Source of the DNA: Misgurnus anguillicaudatus
Taxonomy: Eukaryota > Chordata > Actinopteri > Cypriniformes > Cobitidae
Direction of reading: 5' to 3'
Length of the DNA stretch: 64,000 bases
NCBI RefSeq assembly: GCF_027580225.2
Contig: NC_073354.2
Coordinates: 6,238,001-6,302,000, forward strand
Below the pieces are notes generated by a model. That model worked only from the letters and a program-made list of their open reading frames with translations, made no database searches and was not told the origin of the DNA. The position numbers and the translations under genes were made by a program. Positions 43,536-54,732 of the stretch are shown here, piece after piece (position 1 is the first letter of the stretch; every line of letters begins with the position of its first letter).

Positions 43536-43931
43536 GGCCCTGTCTTGTGGCTTTGCTTAGTCTACGAGTTCATAGGGTGTCCCATCTGTCTTTTTTAAGC
43601 TCCGAAGTGTGCTCATCAGCGCCACCTTTGCACCTTTGATGCGGTATTCGGGGAAGCCTGCACTGCAGCAGGTTTCACGCACTTCACCAACCCAAAAGTC
43701 CTTGAGCAAGAGCAATCAGACCAATCAGACGACGAAAGGGAGGAGTTCACACTGATGGGCAAATTCTTTTCCTATTTCCGACAAGATGCTCAAGTCTGTC
43801 CCACAATACGACTTCGGTGCGCACCTCGTGGACTCGCGTCAAGGGTCATAAGGTCTGCACTACATGATGTCATCAAAGTGTGGACTCTGAAGATATCCAC
43901 AAGTCCAAAGTGTGCCATTTGAGACAGGACA
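43536..43931 (-). mobile_element. Probable Harbinger-like MITE (copy 2)
   Basis: Reverse of 30172-30603: GGCCCTGTC at the left, GCCATTTGAGACAGGAC at the right, with the ATGATGTCATCAAAGTGTGG and CAATCAGACCAATCAGA blocks in common. Termini are more diverged than in copy 1. Confidence 0.65.
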
Positions 43932-46029
43932 CAAAGCGCACCCACGGCACCCTGGCCGGGTCCACAAAACAGATACTGCTGTTGGATAATGGTCGGGTGC
44001 TGCTTCCTCTGCGAGTGTGTGCTTCCATGTGTGGCTGTGACGTTATTGCTTGAACCGCTGGCAACAAAAGGACCGGCTCGGAATTGGAATGTGGTGAGAC
44101 AGACCTGCCGGTTAGCGGTACGGACGATTATGCGTAAAATTGGTCAATTCCAGAGTCGGTGCATTTAGGATCTCACACTATCAAAGAAAAAAAATGTCAC
44201 GATGCAAACATTTTAATAGTTATTATCTGACCACTGTGATCTCATTTCCCCTTCAAACATTTGTCATGAAGTTTAGCACACAATGTCATACGTTATCTTA
44301 TTTGCAGTTGGCAAATAGGCTTTCTCTTATTACAGTTTACTGCGTCATGATTCAAGCAGGCCACATAAGAATATCTATTGATCACACATTACGTGTCATT
44401 TCTCGTACGAGGGCATCTTTTTGTCATCAAATAGCATTCAATAACAAAAGGAAGTTGAGCGTGTAAAAATGTGTTGCCTACATCACAAGACATGCCAGAG
44501 GAAGAAAAGGAATATATTTCAGCAGGTCTTCATCAGAAACAGAGGAGAGACAGCACGGCCACAAGGGGAGAAATAAACAGATTAGAAAAGCAATTGACAT
44601 TTCCCTAAAGCATGCAAGGGCTTATTTGCATCAGTTCACCGGCTCATGTTTTATTAATCTGTGATCACAACCGATCGTGAGGAAAATTAATCAATAGGAA
44701 AGCCACCCGGAGCGTCGGTCTTCGCCACGCCACCCTCCCTGTTTCGCCCCCGTACCTTTACACCCAGCGTGGAGGTGACGGATTTCTCTATCCCAGGCAT
44801 GCTTGGAGGAGCTCCATATGGCCGGGATCAAAGGTGTTGTTCTCTGCACGGTTCTGCTTGGTTGCCAGCCACTGCCGTTAATTAGAAAACAAGATCAGAG
44901 GCAGTATTAAAATCCAATTAAGCCAGAATGAACAGATTGCCAAGTGATGTTCACTAATGTATTACCGAGCGGCATGCAAATTTCAGCTGCTGCATTCCAT
45001 GTCGTTGTCGCGTGTGGGTGTGCTCATGTTTATCCCCTGCCTCTTCCGCCAATCTCAATGAAAGTCGCTCAAATTGCCCGACTGATTCGGTAGCATGACG
45101 TTACCTGGAGGTCGAGGAGGCTGCCAAGTTCAAAACAAATCTGATGCCTGTGCCGAGAGGATTTGTATGTGAATGTCAAAGAGGTTCTGTGCCATTCTGT
45201 AGGACTTGAATTGGGCTAATGATGCGGATTCCCATGGACACGAGACATCTAAACTGTGGAGACTTAAGTGCCTCCAGCTGGTGGTCCACGAGCGACCGTG
45301 CTTCAGCGGATGAGAGGCTTGCAAAGAAAAAAAATCGAGTCGCATAATAAAGGCTAATGAGTGACAGGAAAGAGACCTCGAGTGTCAGGAAATTACTCAG
45401 ATGCAAAGACTTAAAAATACTGGCTAATTAATATGATTTTATAAATAGAGTCCTGCTACAGAGCAGAGAAGTGGAGCGTTATTAGCACAGCAGAGATGAC
45501 CTTGTGTCACGTATAATGCCACGTTTGCGTTAGACCAGAAATTTGTTTATCCGTGATGCCGCCTTGCTAAAATAGCACAGATTTCATCCAGTTCTAGATA
45601 CAGTTGGATTAACATGATCACGTTTAATCACGCTGACTAACCCGGCTCTGCTTTTCTCACTAACTAATTGCTTTTCGAAACAGTCACCCGTTTATTTACA
45701 CCAGCAGGAAAATTGATCCTGCTTTTTGCCTCATTTGACAAACTTTGTGCAGTTTTTACATATACTGTATTTATGCAAATATGCTAATAAATTCAGTTTA
45801 TATTTTCATAGTAACTTCACTAAGAAACACAAAAACATCCTCTTTTAACTCTTTATCTGTCTCATGATTAACTAGTTGTTTATAAAAGTGGGGACAACAT
45901 TTAAGGGGGATAAATTTGACATCACCAAATGACAAAAACATGTTTTAATGAATAATAAATATTAATACATATAACTTTGCATGATCTTTAACATCTTTAA
46001 CTTTTGTGTTAACTGTCTGTGTGCTGTAA
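43932..46029. other. Repeat-poor block, candidate non-coding regulatory DNA
   Basis: No transposon termini in about 43950-46000. The part 44470-45480 is GC-balanced with AATTAATC, TTAATTAG, GGCTAATTAATATG and an octamer-like ATGCAAAT followed by an E-box CAGCTG (near 44975). ORFs (44140-44466, 45130-45406) have no motif. A cluster of homeodomain-type cores in repeat-free DNA is what conserved enhancers look like, but conservation is unknown. Confidence 0.3.
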
Positions 46030-46130
46030 AGCTGTTCTGAGCACAGCGCTAGCAATGACAAGATGATGGATTTGAATCCCATGAAGTGCTTGTACTGTAT
46101 GTAAATGTGTAACGTTTAGCTATGCAAATA
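46030..46130 (+). repeat. Diverged tRNA-derived SINE
   Basis: GCGCTAGCAATGACAAGATG followed by GATTTGAATCCC (B-box-like) and GTACTGTATG matches the layout of the SINE at 5447-5562, in plus orientation. Strongly decayed. Confidence 0.4.
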
Positions 46131-46193
46131 CATTTTGTATGAATGATTGAGTATTATTTACTGATAACAAAGTGAAATCTGAAATATAAGCAC

Positions 46194-46939
46194 TAGTGAT
46201 GGGTCGTTCGCGAACGAGACGGCTTTAAGAGCAGATTTTTAGTAGCGGACGAGAAGAGCCGACTCCCGTCACGGAGAGTCGAATCTTCATTCGCAGGCAG
46301 GGGTGGGACCTATTTGCATGTGGCACACAATGCGTTCAATCAAATGGGAAGGTACAAAGCATTAGAGCAGGGGTGGGCATTCCTGGTCCTGGAGGGCCAC
46401 CGTCCTGCAAAGTTTTGCTCCAACCCTAATCAAACACACCTGAATGTCACTTCCAAGCAATCCTGCAAGCCTTTAATTAGATTTTCAGGTGTGTTTGATT
46501 GGGGTTGGAGCTAAACTTTGCAGGACAGTGGCCCTGCTGGACCAGGAATGCCCCCCACCCCTGTGTTAGAGAGAGGCGGGGTAGCCGGATTTAAGCGCGT
46601 ATGAAGAAAGTTAAGGCATTTACCAAAAAGAAGAAGAAAGTTAAGTCATGAGTGAAAAGCGAAAAAGACAAATTTTGCCTTTATTTATTTGTTTGCTGTG
46701 GTTCTGTGTTCATTGTTCAATTGTTGTAAAGTTTTATTGTAATGTTAAATAATAGTAACTGTGTATATTTTTCTAACGAAAAAATTATAAAAATAAGGCT
46801 TTTACAATTGATACAAAAGTTGACGCTCCATTGATACAAAAATGAAAGAGCCGGAGTCGGAGCCTTAAGAGCCGGCTCTTCTAAGGGAGCCGAGCCAGAA
46901 GAGCCGAATCTATGAAAAGAGCTGCATTGCCCATCACTA
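46194..46939. mobile_element. hAT-like element with TAGTGATGGG ends
   Basis: Perfect 8-bp duplication ATAAGCAC at 46186-46193 and 46940-46947. Ends TAGTGATGGG and CCCATCACTA are inverted. The termini carry runs of CGAACGA and AGAGCCGA-type repeats. It contains a second MITE (46368-46563). No transposase frame. Confidence 0.9.
46368..46563. mobile_element. 196-bp MITE nested in the hAT element
   Basis: CAGGGGTGGGCATTCCTGG and the inverse of CCAGGAATGCCCCCCACCCC form the ends. CCAACCCTAATCAAACACACC is paired with its inverse in the other arm. CATTAGAG and TGTTAGAG flank it (six of eight agree). This type is very common in teleosts, and the ends suggest hAT origin. Confidence 0.8.
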
Positions 46940-46947
46940 ATAAGCAC

Positions 46948-47361
46948 TAACTTTATAAATACATAATGTCCAAACATCATCTAAGAAGCATCAATGGGAT
47001 GGAAATCAATATATTAAATTGCTAGGTTTTCATTAGACAGTGAGCATTAATTTTAGCTGACATATCCAAGTGCTTGAACAAATTTTTGACATTTAATTTG
47101 ATAACTTAGTCCTGGTATTGTGTAGGGCATATATGCATGGATCAGAATAATTAAGTATAAATAGAAAGTATATCTTCGCTGCTGTATATATTGTTTTGCA
47201 TAACTCTATGCACAATTTACAATACCGCTGTTGGCCATTTTAGAGCTGAAACGCTACTTAATGAAATCATAACTCCTGCTTGACAATTCGAGATGCTGTG
47301 TTATACAGTATACATATATTTGAAAAGTTGTAATGACCACTTTTATGCTCCTTTGCTTTTT
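46948..47361. other. No gene seen
   Basis: AT-rich, no recognised repeat. Confidence 0.4.
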
Positions 47362-47417
47362 TGTGTTTCGAATCGAACCCATGACTTTTGCACTGCTCTA
47401 ATAATTGGGCTATCCCA
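47362..47417 (-). repeat. tRNA-like SINE head
   Basis: Minus-strand GGATAGCCCAATTATTAGAGC and GGGTTCGATTCGAAAC are A- and B-box-like. It is the head of the same SINE type as at 5447, without body or tail, directly next to the foldback element that follows. Confidence 0.5.
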
Positions 47418-47925
47418 CACGGAAAGAACCTATATAAACATATAGGTTTTGATATAGGTTTTGAATATATGTGACATATATAAAATTTGTCAGTTTTCCT
47501 ATATTATATGTACATATATGCACCTATATGTTCACCTATATATTAGTACAATTATTAAAATCCATAGCTGCTAGGCAACATAAATAAAAGTCCAACCAAT
47601 GACAGCCTGCACCTGCCGGGATTCAAGACCCCAATCATTCGTCATGAAACAACCTGCTCTCCAATCTCACCACTGTCGGGATTTGAACACCCAACCTTCT
47701 GATCACGAGACACCATCTACGCCAACATGTCACCGTCAAATTGCTTGTAGACATATCTTCTATGTATAGGGCTTATATGTGACTATGAAGAAACAAAACA
47801 AGAGACCTATATGGCCTGTATAGGCACATACTGTAAATGCACCTCAATTTTGCATATATGCAGCATATATGTTATCATGTATGGGCATATATCCTGTATA
47901 TATGCAGCATATACACACTTTCCAT
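47416..47925. mobile_element. Foldback element rich in TATATAGG repeats
   Basis: CACACGGAAAG at the left and CTTTCCATG at the right are roughly inverted. Both arms are made of GCATATATG/CATATATGC and ACCTATAT/ATATAGGT motifs. The middle (47600-47730) is not AT-rich and contains two tRNA-like modules on the minus strand. Non-coding. Confidence 0.5.
47605..47728 (-). repeat. Two tandem tRNA-like modules
   Basis: On the minus strand, TGGCGTAGATGG (A-box-like), then TGATCAGAAGG and GGGTGTTCAAATCCCGAC (B box and T-arm). About 60 bases on comes TTTCATGACGAATG and GGGGTCTTGAATCCCGGC. The two units are similar to each other. Acceptor stems do not pair, so neither is a functional tRNA. Confidence 0.45.
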
Positions 47926-47966
47926 GAAAAACCTCAAAACCTTTGTTTCAAGAAGAAAGTTAAACA

Positions 47967-48680
47967 GTTTAAAGAGCCTCTATTACGTTGCTAAAATCAA
48001 CGCTATGTGTATTTGGTGTAATACAATGTGTTTGTGTGTTTTATGGTTCAAAAAACAGATTGGTAAGGTAAGGATACTAAAACATTAAAACCATGTCTGC
48101 ATTTGTAATCGTAGAAACGACAAAAAAGCGTGACTTTGCACTGCACAAAACTCTTTTTGTCGGTAGTAAATTCTTTAAATATGAAAACATAGACAACTTA
48201 CAGGATGTGAGTCAGAAGGCGGAGTTATGATAATGATCATCATGTCCACGTCAACCGGCCCAGGAAGTAAACTGTTGCCTAAAATCTGTGTGTTTGTTGT
48301 AGTCCAAGAAAAGAGATTTAAAGGCAGAGTGGACGATTTCTGAAAAACGCTGAGTCTGGCCGAGTACCAAAACATACTTGTACCCAATCAGCAGTAAGGG
48401 GTGTGTCTACTAAACGGCATCACTGCCTGGGTTGCGTATGTGTGGGGCAGGTCTATTAAAAGAAGGTCCAGATTCTATTGGGGTAGGGGCGTGTTGGTTT
48501 AGGTGATTTCAAATGTCAACATTGGCTTTCAGAGATCATGGACCCTGCCTTTACGTTGGAGACGATAACTCACGTCATCATTTACTTTGAGATTTGTACA
48601 TTTTGCATATCGTTAACATGTAGTAATACACACTTACACACCAAAGGAAATGTAAAATCATTATTCCGTGAGTCTCAATT
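47967..48680 (-). mobile_element. TTTAAAGWGCACC-type element (copy 2)
   Basis: The left end TTTAAAGAGCCTCTATTACG and the block GGTGTAATACAATGTGTTTG are the inverse of the right end of 10249-10779. The other side (ATTTACTTTGAGATTTGTAC, CACACCAAAGGAAATGTAAA) matches its left part. The second terminus is lost. Confidence 0.65.
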
Positions 48681-49478
48681 CTGCTGTTACGTAAGGGAGA
48701 CATACAAAATATGTAGGACGGAAACCGAGAACCACTGCTTTAATCATAGACTGAACATTTTATGAATTATATATAAAAAACATGCATTTTTCAACAATTA
48801 TATTAATTATATTATAATTATAGCCTTGATTTGTCATGGGTTTGTTTCTATGACCTTTGTGTGTTTAAATTATGCAGATTTTCTCAAGCCCTTCCAAATT
48901 ATATGGAGAGCATCTGTGGACAGCAATTTTTAGGTTTCACAATTTTCCCCATTCATCCGGGCTTGGCCTCTTCACAATACCAACTTTTCACCCCAAACCA
49001 TTCATGCATATTTTCCAATGTGGATTAGATCATGCAAAAAAAATCTTTCCCTTTATCAGGAATCTCTGGCTGACTGTTTTACCAGTTTTATTTTTGACTA
49101 TATTTGTCTAAAAAGCAGAACTGGGTTTTATCTGGTTAGTGTTTGTTGCGGTCTGTTTGGTAGGACAGTTGGATGTTAGTGTCTAGATTCCTCCAGGCAT
49201 GTTTCATTTTGCTACAATGTACATCATGGTTCTTCTAGTTCAAAGCTTTACTGTTCTTTATATAAGCTTGTTTGGTCTTGCTAGCAGTTTTATTTCCTAT
49301 GGGCAATTCTTTGGTCTTCATGACTGCAGGAATGATCAGGTGTGTATTTTGTTTTTCACCTACAGTACAGGATTCAAATGAACCCCACATAAAAAAATGG
49401 AATTAAAGTCTTAGCCAATTATTTAAATCACAAAGGCGGTCATCATCAGAGGTTTATTTTATTAAAAGAGGTTTTATT
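48681..49478. other. No gene seen
   Basis: Several hydrophobic short ORFs (48831-49381) in T-rich sequence. No signal of coding in codon use or motifs. Confidence 0.4.
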
Positions 49479-49795
49479 TAAAGGGACACTCCACTTTATT
49501 TGCTCATTTTCCAGCTCCCCTAGAGTTAAACATTTGTTTCTTATCGTTTTGGAATCCATTCAGCTGATCTTCGGGTCTGGCGCTAGCACTTTTAGCATAG
49601 CTTAGCACAATCCATTGAATCTGATTAGACCATTAGCATCACGCTCAAAAGTAACCAAAGAGTTTGTATATTTTTTCTGTTTAAAATTTGACTCTTCTGT
49701 AGTTACATTGTGTACTAAGACAGAGAGAAAATTAAAAGTTATGATTTTCTAGGCCGATATGGGTGTCAGTTCATTGTGTGCTAATGTACAAAGTA
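49479..49795 (+). mobile_element. Non-autonomous DNA element, left part
   Basis: Starts TTTAAAGGGACACTCCACTT and carries CAGCTCCCCTAGAGTTAAAC, GGAATCCATTCAGCTGATCT and TTTTAGCATAGCTTAGCA, which I recognise as a common cyprinid element. The right terminus is missing. Confidence 0.5.
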
Positions 49796-49933
49796 ACCAA
49801 AGTTTATTTTGTTTTAAAGAATAAAAGATGTTAGGTGTTTTTTCTTAGAAATCAACCCCACTTGAGGATATACGATTTATGCAAACAAATCAAATAATGT
49901 TGTAATTCTTCTCGTATTAAAATGATTTTGAGG

Positions 49934-50131
49934 TGGGCGGCACAGTTGCTCATGGATAGCACTCACAGGAAGAAAAACACTGGTTCGAGTCCCGGCTAGG
50001 TCAGGTGCCTTAGCTTTTTGTATGGAGTTTGCATGTTCTCCCTGTGTCAGAGTTGGTTTACATCGGGTACTCCGGTTTCTACCCACAAACCAAAAACATG
50101 CAGGTTAGGGGAATTGGGAATGCCAAATTGC
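49934..50131 (+). repeat. tRNA-derived SINE (DANA/V-SINE-like)
   Basis: The head GGCGGCACAGTTGCTCATGG and the B box GGTTCGAGTCCCGGCTAGGT are followed by TATGGAGTTTGCATGTTCTC and TACTCCGGTTTC. This is the conserved domain order of the zebrafish DANA/V-SINE type. Internal Pol III promoter boxes are readable, and the copy is moderately diverged. Confidence 0.75.
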
Positions 50132-50209
50132 TCTTCCCCCAACTTATTTATGGATTAACCAGTTCTCTCTACTTTCCATGAACATAGATGCTGGAATAAA
50201 AAAGAATAA

Positions 50210-50970
50210 CAACACATTCTCACTTCCCAAGGTGTCAAAATCTGAAGCATGTCCAAACGCCTTCAGCGTCAGTATGAAGACGCGAAGGGGTCCCCTATGC
50301 GTCACTATATCGACAAAATGGGAACTCCGTTGCTTTCATGCTAATCCCTCAGCGTCGGATATAGACGAAAGGGAATCCCGGAAGGTGATGCCGTCACGTT
50401 ATGCCGACGATCGGCAGGATCATGCCGCTTCTGGACGGTAACTACTCAATTTTTTTCCAATTTTTAAACCATTGTCGCTTGGGGTTGGGGTTAGATTTGG
50501 GGTTTGGATGTCAGTTTGTTTATACTTTTTGTCTTCTGATTTTTAAGCCACTGTTGCTTGGGGTTAGAGTTCGGGTTTGGGTTAGGATGTCTGTATTGGT
50601 TTATACTTTTTGTCTTCTGATTTTTAAACAATTGTCGCTTGGGGTTAGGGTTAGAGTTGGGTTTGGGTTAGGATGTAATTTTATGTAACAGAAAGTCATT
50701 CTAACCCCAACCAAAAAATTTGGAACAAATATTGAGTAGTTACCGTCCAGAAGCGGCATGATCCTGCCGATCGTCGCATAACGTGACGGCATCACCTTCC
50801 GGGATTCCCTTTCGTCTATATCCGACGCTGAGGGATTAGCATGAAAGCAACGGAGTTCCCATTTCGACGATATAGTGACGCATAGGGGCACCCTTCGCGT
50901 CTTCATACTGACACTGAAGGCGTTTGGACATGCTTCAGATTTTGACGCCTTGGGGAGTGAGAATGGGTTG
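50210..50970. mobile_element. Foldback element with ~250-bp terminal repeats
   Basis: The left arm (50210-50460) and right arm (about 50720-50970) are inverted copies with few differences, opening CAACACATTCTCACTTCCC. AGAATAA(C) flanks both sides (50203-50210, 50971-50978), a 7-8-bp target duplication. Between the arms are three units of an ~88-bp tandem repeat rich in GGGTTAG. The 126-codon and 87-codon ORFs in the two arms mirror each other and have no motifs. Confidence 0.85.
50465..50690. repeat. Three ~88-bp tandem units
   Basis: GTCGCTTGGGGTT or a variant at 50474, 50549 and 50634, each followed by a GGTTTGGGTTAGGATGT-like stretch and TTTATACTTTTTGTCTTCTG. The GGGTTAG content is telomere-like only in appearance. 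Confidence 0.85.
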
Positions 50971-50978
50971 AGAATAAC

Positions 50979-51357
50979 CAAACAAAATGACTGATAAAGA
51001 AGGTCAGTAGGTTTTCGGCCATTTGGAAATGTGGCATATTTTTGTATTTTGTTGTCTCTTCATCTCACAGAACAACCAGACAACCTGACTAAAAAGCTGA
51101 GTAAGAATAGGATTTTTGCATTGTACGTTCAAATAAATCCCTAAACATCAGCATCTGCGCAAATTGATGCTACGATATTGGAATAATCATAAATACGAGT
51201 TTCCTGGGTATTGCACATGAATGCCCTCTGATGTTGTGTTTACATCTGGGAAGATTGGAAATAATTTTGATACTCAAATTCCCAAAGTGGGCGGGCCTCA
51301 AACTTTAAAAATGATGGATGAGAGAGGTATTTACTGCGGCACGTGTGCTTTATGTAA
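50979..51357. other. No gene seen
   Basis: No repeat or frame of note. Confidence 0.35.
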
Positions 51358-51486
51358 GCAATAAGGTACGAGAGGCTGTGCTGTATCGTGAATAAGTAAA
51401 GGCTGAAGGGCGTTGTTAGGCACGACGCGAAGCCCTTCAGCCTTTACTTATTCACGATACAGCACTTGCCTCGAGTACCTTATTGC
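51358..51486. repeat. Long hairpin with 54-bp arms
   Basis: GCAATAAGGTAC at 51358 and GTACCTTATTGC at the right bound arms of about 54 bp. The inner ~37 bases (GTGCTGTATCGTGAATAAGT and onward) are a perfect palindrome around a 20-bp loop. Confidence 0.85.
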
Positions 51487-51802
51487 TTTTATAAAACAGT
51501 TACCACACAATATTAAAGCAAAAAAAATTTGTGCAACTTTCATGAAGTTAAATCAATAAAAAGCATTCCTTCCGCTAGAAAAAATAGTCCCTGACTGTGA
51601 ACAAAAATGTGTTCCAATGTGTAATATGCATGAAAGCTCAAATAAAAACATCAAACTGATACGTGTGGTTGCTAAGGGTGTTGCTAAGAGCGCAGTGATA
51701 TATAGAACCGTTGGGTGAAGCGGTCATAGCTGTGTTTTATCGTGAATAAAACACACCTATTGACCAATCAGAATCAAGGATTGGAACTAACCGTTTTATA
51801 AT
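51487..51802. mobile_element. Inverted-repeat element adjoining the hairpin
   Basis: TTTTATAAAACAGTTACC at the left and GGAACTAACCGTTTTATAAT at the right are inverted with small changes. GTGTTTTATCGTGAATAAAAC lies inside. It may be one family together with the hairpin on its left. Confidence 0.55.
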
Positions 51803-52485
51803 AGTTTTTATCTGCAAGAGCTTCATTGCCTTGTCTTGTTGTTAAAGTAGTACATACTCTATAAATTAATAATCATTTGAAGCTGTAATCATTATTGTAT
51901 GTTTTAGTGTTTAATTAACATTTTAACCTGGGGGCATCCATTTTTCAAGAAGGTTGTAATCAATTTTTAGAAGTGGGAATTATCAAATTTCTGATAGCTA
52001 AATCACTAAATCCTCGTGTTTTGAGTCTGACATCACGCATCAAACCCTCAAACTTAAAACCTTCATTGTGGTTTAGGGTTGGGGTTAGGGTATAATATCT
52101 GTAAGATGTAACAGTCCTGAAATCATCAGACTCAAAGCACCATTCAGTCAGGATTGTGAGGCTCTCAGGCTTCACAGCAGGCAACAAACCACGCCCGTGT
52201 GATGTCATCAAGGTTTTAGTAAAAGCTTGTGAAGGCAGCATTAAACCAATCAAGATGACCACCATTACCAAAACATAACAAAAGTTCCACCAACCGGTCA
52301 AAATAAAAATCTTGCCCAATTTTATATCGTTGGTTTCAGCCCTAGTAAAATAAAGTTTAACTTTAAAGTTAAACTAAAATAAAAATTCATATTTGCACAC
52401 AAACAATATTTCACAGGTATTTTGACATTTCCATTTCTTTTTACATTTCCATTTCCATTTTCATACACACTGAAACGTATATTAC
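51803..52485. other. No gene; possible repeat scrap
   Basis: The 119-codon minus ORF (51960-52319) has no motif. TTTAGGGTTGGGGTTAGGGT near 52071 is a simple G-rich tract seen in many repeats. Confidence 0.3.
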
Positions 52486-53715
52486 TGACGTGTTGATATA
52501 AACTAAAACGTTAATTATTTATGTATTAATAGCTTTACAGATTTGTACATATTCCTATTTATAAATATTAAAATTGCGGACATTGGCATTTCTTACTCCA
52601 TATTAATGACATGTTTTCAGTTGTATTTATTTAAGACAGTTTATTCATTTAGTGAAATGTTCATGACTTTCAGAGAATTACACAATATTAAACAAGACTA
52701 GACTTAAAACCTTAAAATAAATAACATTTCTGTAATCAGTTAACCATTTTGTAATATTTAGTTTGTTTGCCATGACACGCAAAAGGCGTTTTCTCCTATG
52801 CAACATTAATTACACAAAACACAACATAAATTCACAAAAGATGTTCATTTTATTCATTCGCTGTAATCCACATCATAAAAATGTATACGATCACGATCCA
52901 GCGATCTTGATCCCAGTTCTCATCAGCGACTGTAAACATCAAATCTTGCGTTCGTTTTGAATTCAAATATTGCACCTCAAGAAGCTTTACGACACATTGC
53001 TTTACGGCAGTGATATCAAACGCTCATTGGCTCTTCCATGCTACGTCACAGATTTGCGACATTGCCGTCTTTCAGTCGATGTGCTTTTGAAATTTGAAAT
53101 GTGCGCCATGACAAAGAGAAGATGGATTAACGTAGTGGATTAATAACTTCTATATAAATATTTCTCTGTACTTCATAAACTCCAGAGAGGACCACACTGC
53201 AGCACATTATCATTTTAACTACTTTTGGTGCTGCTTTTGAAATTGCACAATAAATAAATCATTGTGATTATTTTTTTAACACTTTAAAATGATTTTAAAA
53301 AACTGTTTTGGGTAGGTTTAGGACTTTATTGGCATCTTTTAAATGCTATATTGTTACTATTGTTACTAAAATTTTCCTACACATTTTTGTTTGTTATGTA
53401 TAAAAAGAATACATTACATATTTTTTTAAATGTTGTATAAAAAGGGGTTTGGGTTTAGGGTAAGGTTTGTGGTAGGATGTTAACATTATCGATAAAATGG
53501 TTGAAGGGAAATTATACAGCAATGTTTATGTTTTACATTTTGTAGCTGTATAAAAATAATAATGTTATGATTAAATGATGTGAATACATCTATTTTGAAA
53601 ACTTCAGCATCAATTTAAACGTGCTAAATAATATGTTTTGTGTATTTGAAAGTTACATATAATTACTACTACATAATAACAGTGAGACCAAGCTGGACAA
53701 TCATGAGACCCAAAC
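52486..53715. repeat. 1.2-kb dispersed repeat (copy 1, no LINE)
   Basis: It aligns with 58495-60195 over most of its length. Shared blocks include TTTCAGAGAATTACACAA, TTAGTTTGTTTGCCATGACA, AAGGCGTTTTCTCCTATGCA, ATCTTGATCCCAGTT and GGTAACATTATCGATAAAATGG (here AACATTATCGATAAAATGG). The last shared part is TTTGAAAGTTACATAT...ACAGTGAGACC. Termini were not determined. Confidence 0.8.
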
Positions 53716-54730
53716 GCTGTATATTAAGGTTCTGTTGTGATAAGCTGCTTGTTTGGTCATTAGCTTGAATGCTTATTACAAAAATATGTTTCATGCTCAA
53801 AAAACAAGCAAGTTAAATCATATTAATCATTTGATAAAAACAGTAAGTCAGTGAAAATCAATCAAAATTAAATGTAGATTATTTATAGACAGGCGAATAC
53901 AATTTCTCTCTTGTCTGGCACCTGTGTGTATGGCATTAAATGCAGTTGTGACTTCAAAGTAATTAAAATAGGTGACCGACAACAGTAGCATTGACAAACA
54001 ATTATCTGCCAAGCAATCTAGAGGTTATACTATATATACAGTATATATAATGTGAAAACAGGTTCCACACAATTGAATAAAGCTTTTTTCTCCTCATATT
54101 CACCCTCAAGCGCCTCTGTCTCGCTCCACAGAAAAGTCTATTTTCCTTAACCTCTTAAAAGGCTTTTAATGAGACAGAGTCTTTTAAGCGAGGGACAAAG
54201 AGGACCCTCATGCGAGGAGATGTGAGCTCTTCTCCAGCCACCTGCCCAAACACAGGTGATCACGTCATAAAGAGCTCTCGTAAGCATTCACAATAAGACC
54301 ACGTCTCACAGACACGCTCACAATGACCCCTGGGTCCTCCAGACCCCCCTATTGATTCCCCATCATGCACTTGAGACAGAAGAGGTCAAACTCCATACAG
54401 TCCAAATTCACCAGCGTCTCCTGCTTTACTCCTTCTGTTCAAACTCACTGATCTGCTCACGGCGCTTCACTCCACATGAGGTCTCCGGCTTCTGTCTGCC
54501 TGTTTTAAAAGATTGCCGGTTGCACTTGAGGACAAAAGTTTTACTTCTGGTGGCTCACAGTAGAGTTGACATGCAGGCGTATACATTTAATTTTTAAGGA
54601 AGTAGTTGAAATGGAAAGGTTTTGGTACATCCATACATTTTGCGGATGGTGTTAACCCATAAAAAATAGCCTTGTTTGATTTCTATCCTAGCAACCAGGA
54701 GTCAGCTGAGACCATGAAGAAACAGAACGT
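53716..54730. other. No gene seen
   Basis: The segment 54060-54560 is GC-balanced and repeat-poor with short ORFs (54352-54597) and no motifs. It may be single-copy. Confidence 0.35.
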
Positions 54731-54732
54731 TT

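Noticed and set aside
47362..47728. Functional tRNA genes
   Set aside because: A and B box-like words are present, but acceptor and anticodon stems do not pair.
48831..49381. Hydrophobic ORFs resembling membrane proteins
   Set aside because: T-rich sequence gives Phe/Leu-rich translations by composition; frames are short and unlinked.
50465..50690. Interstitial telomere sequence
   Set aside because: GGGTTAG words are scattered in an ~88-bp unit and do not form a (TTAGGG)n array.
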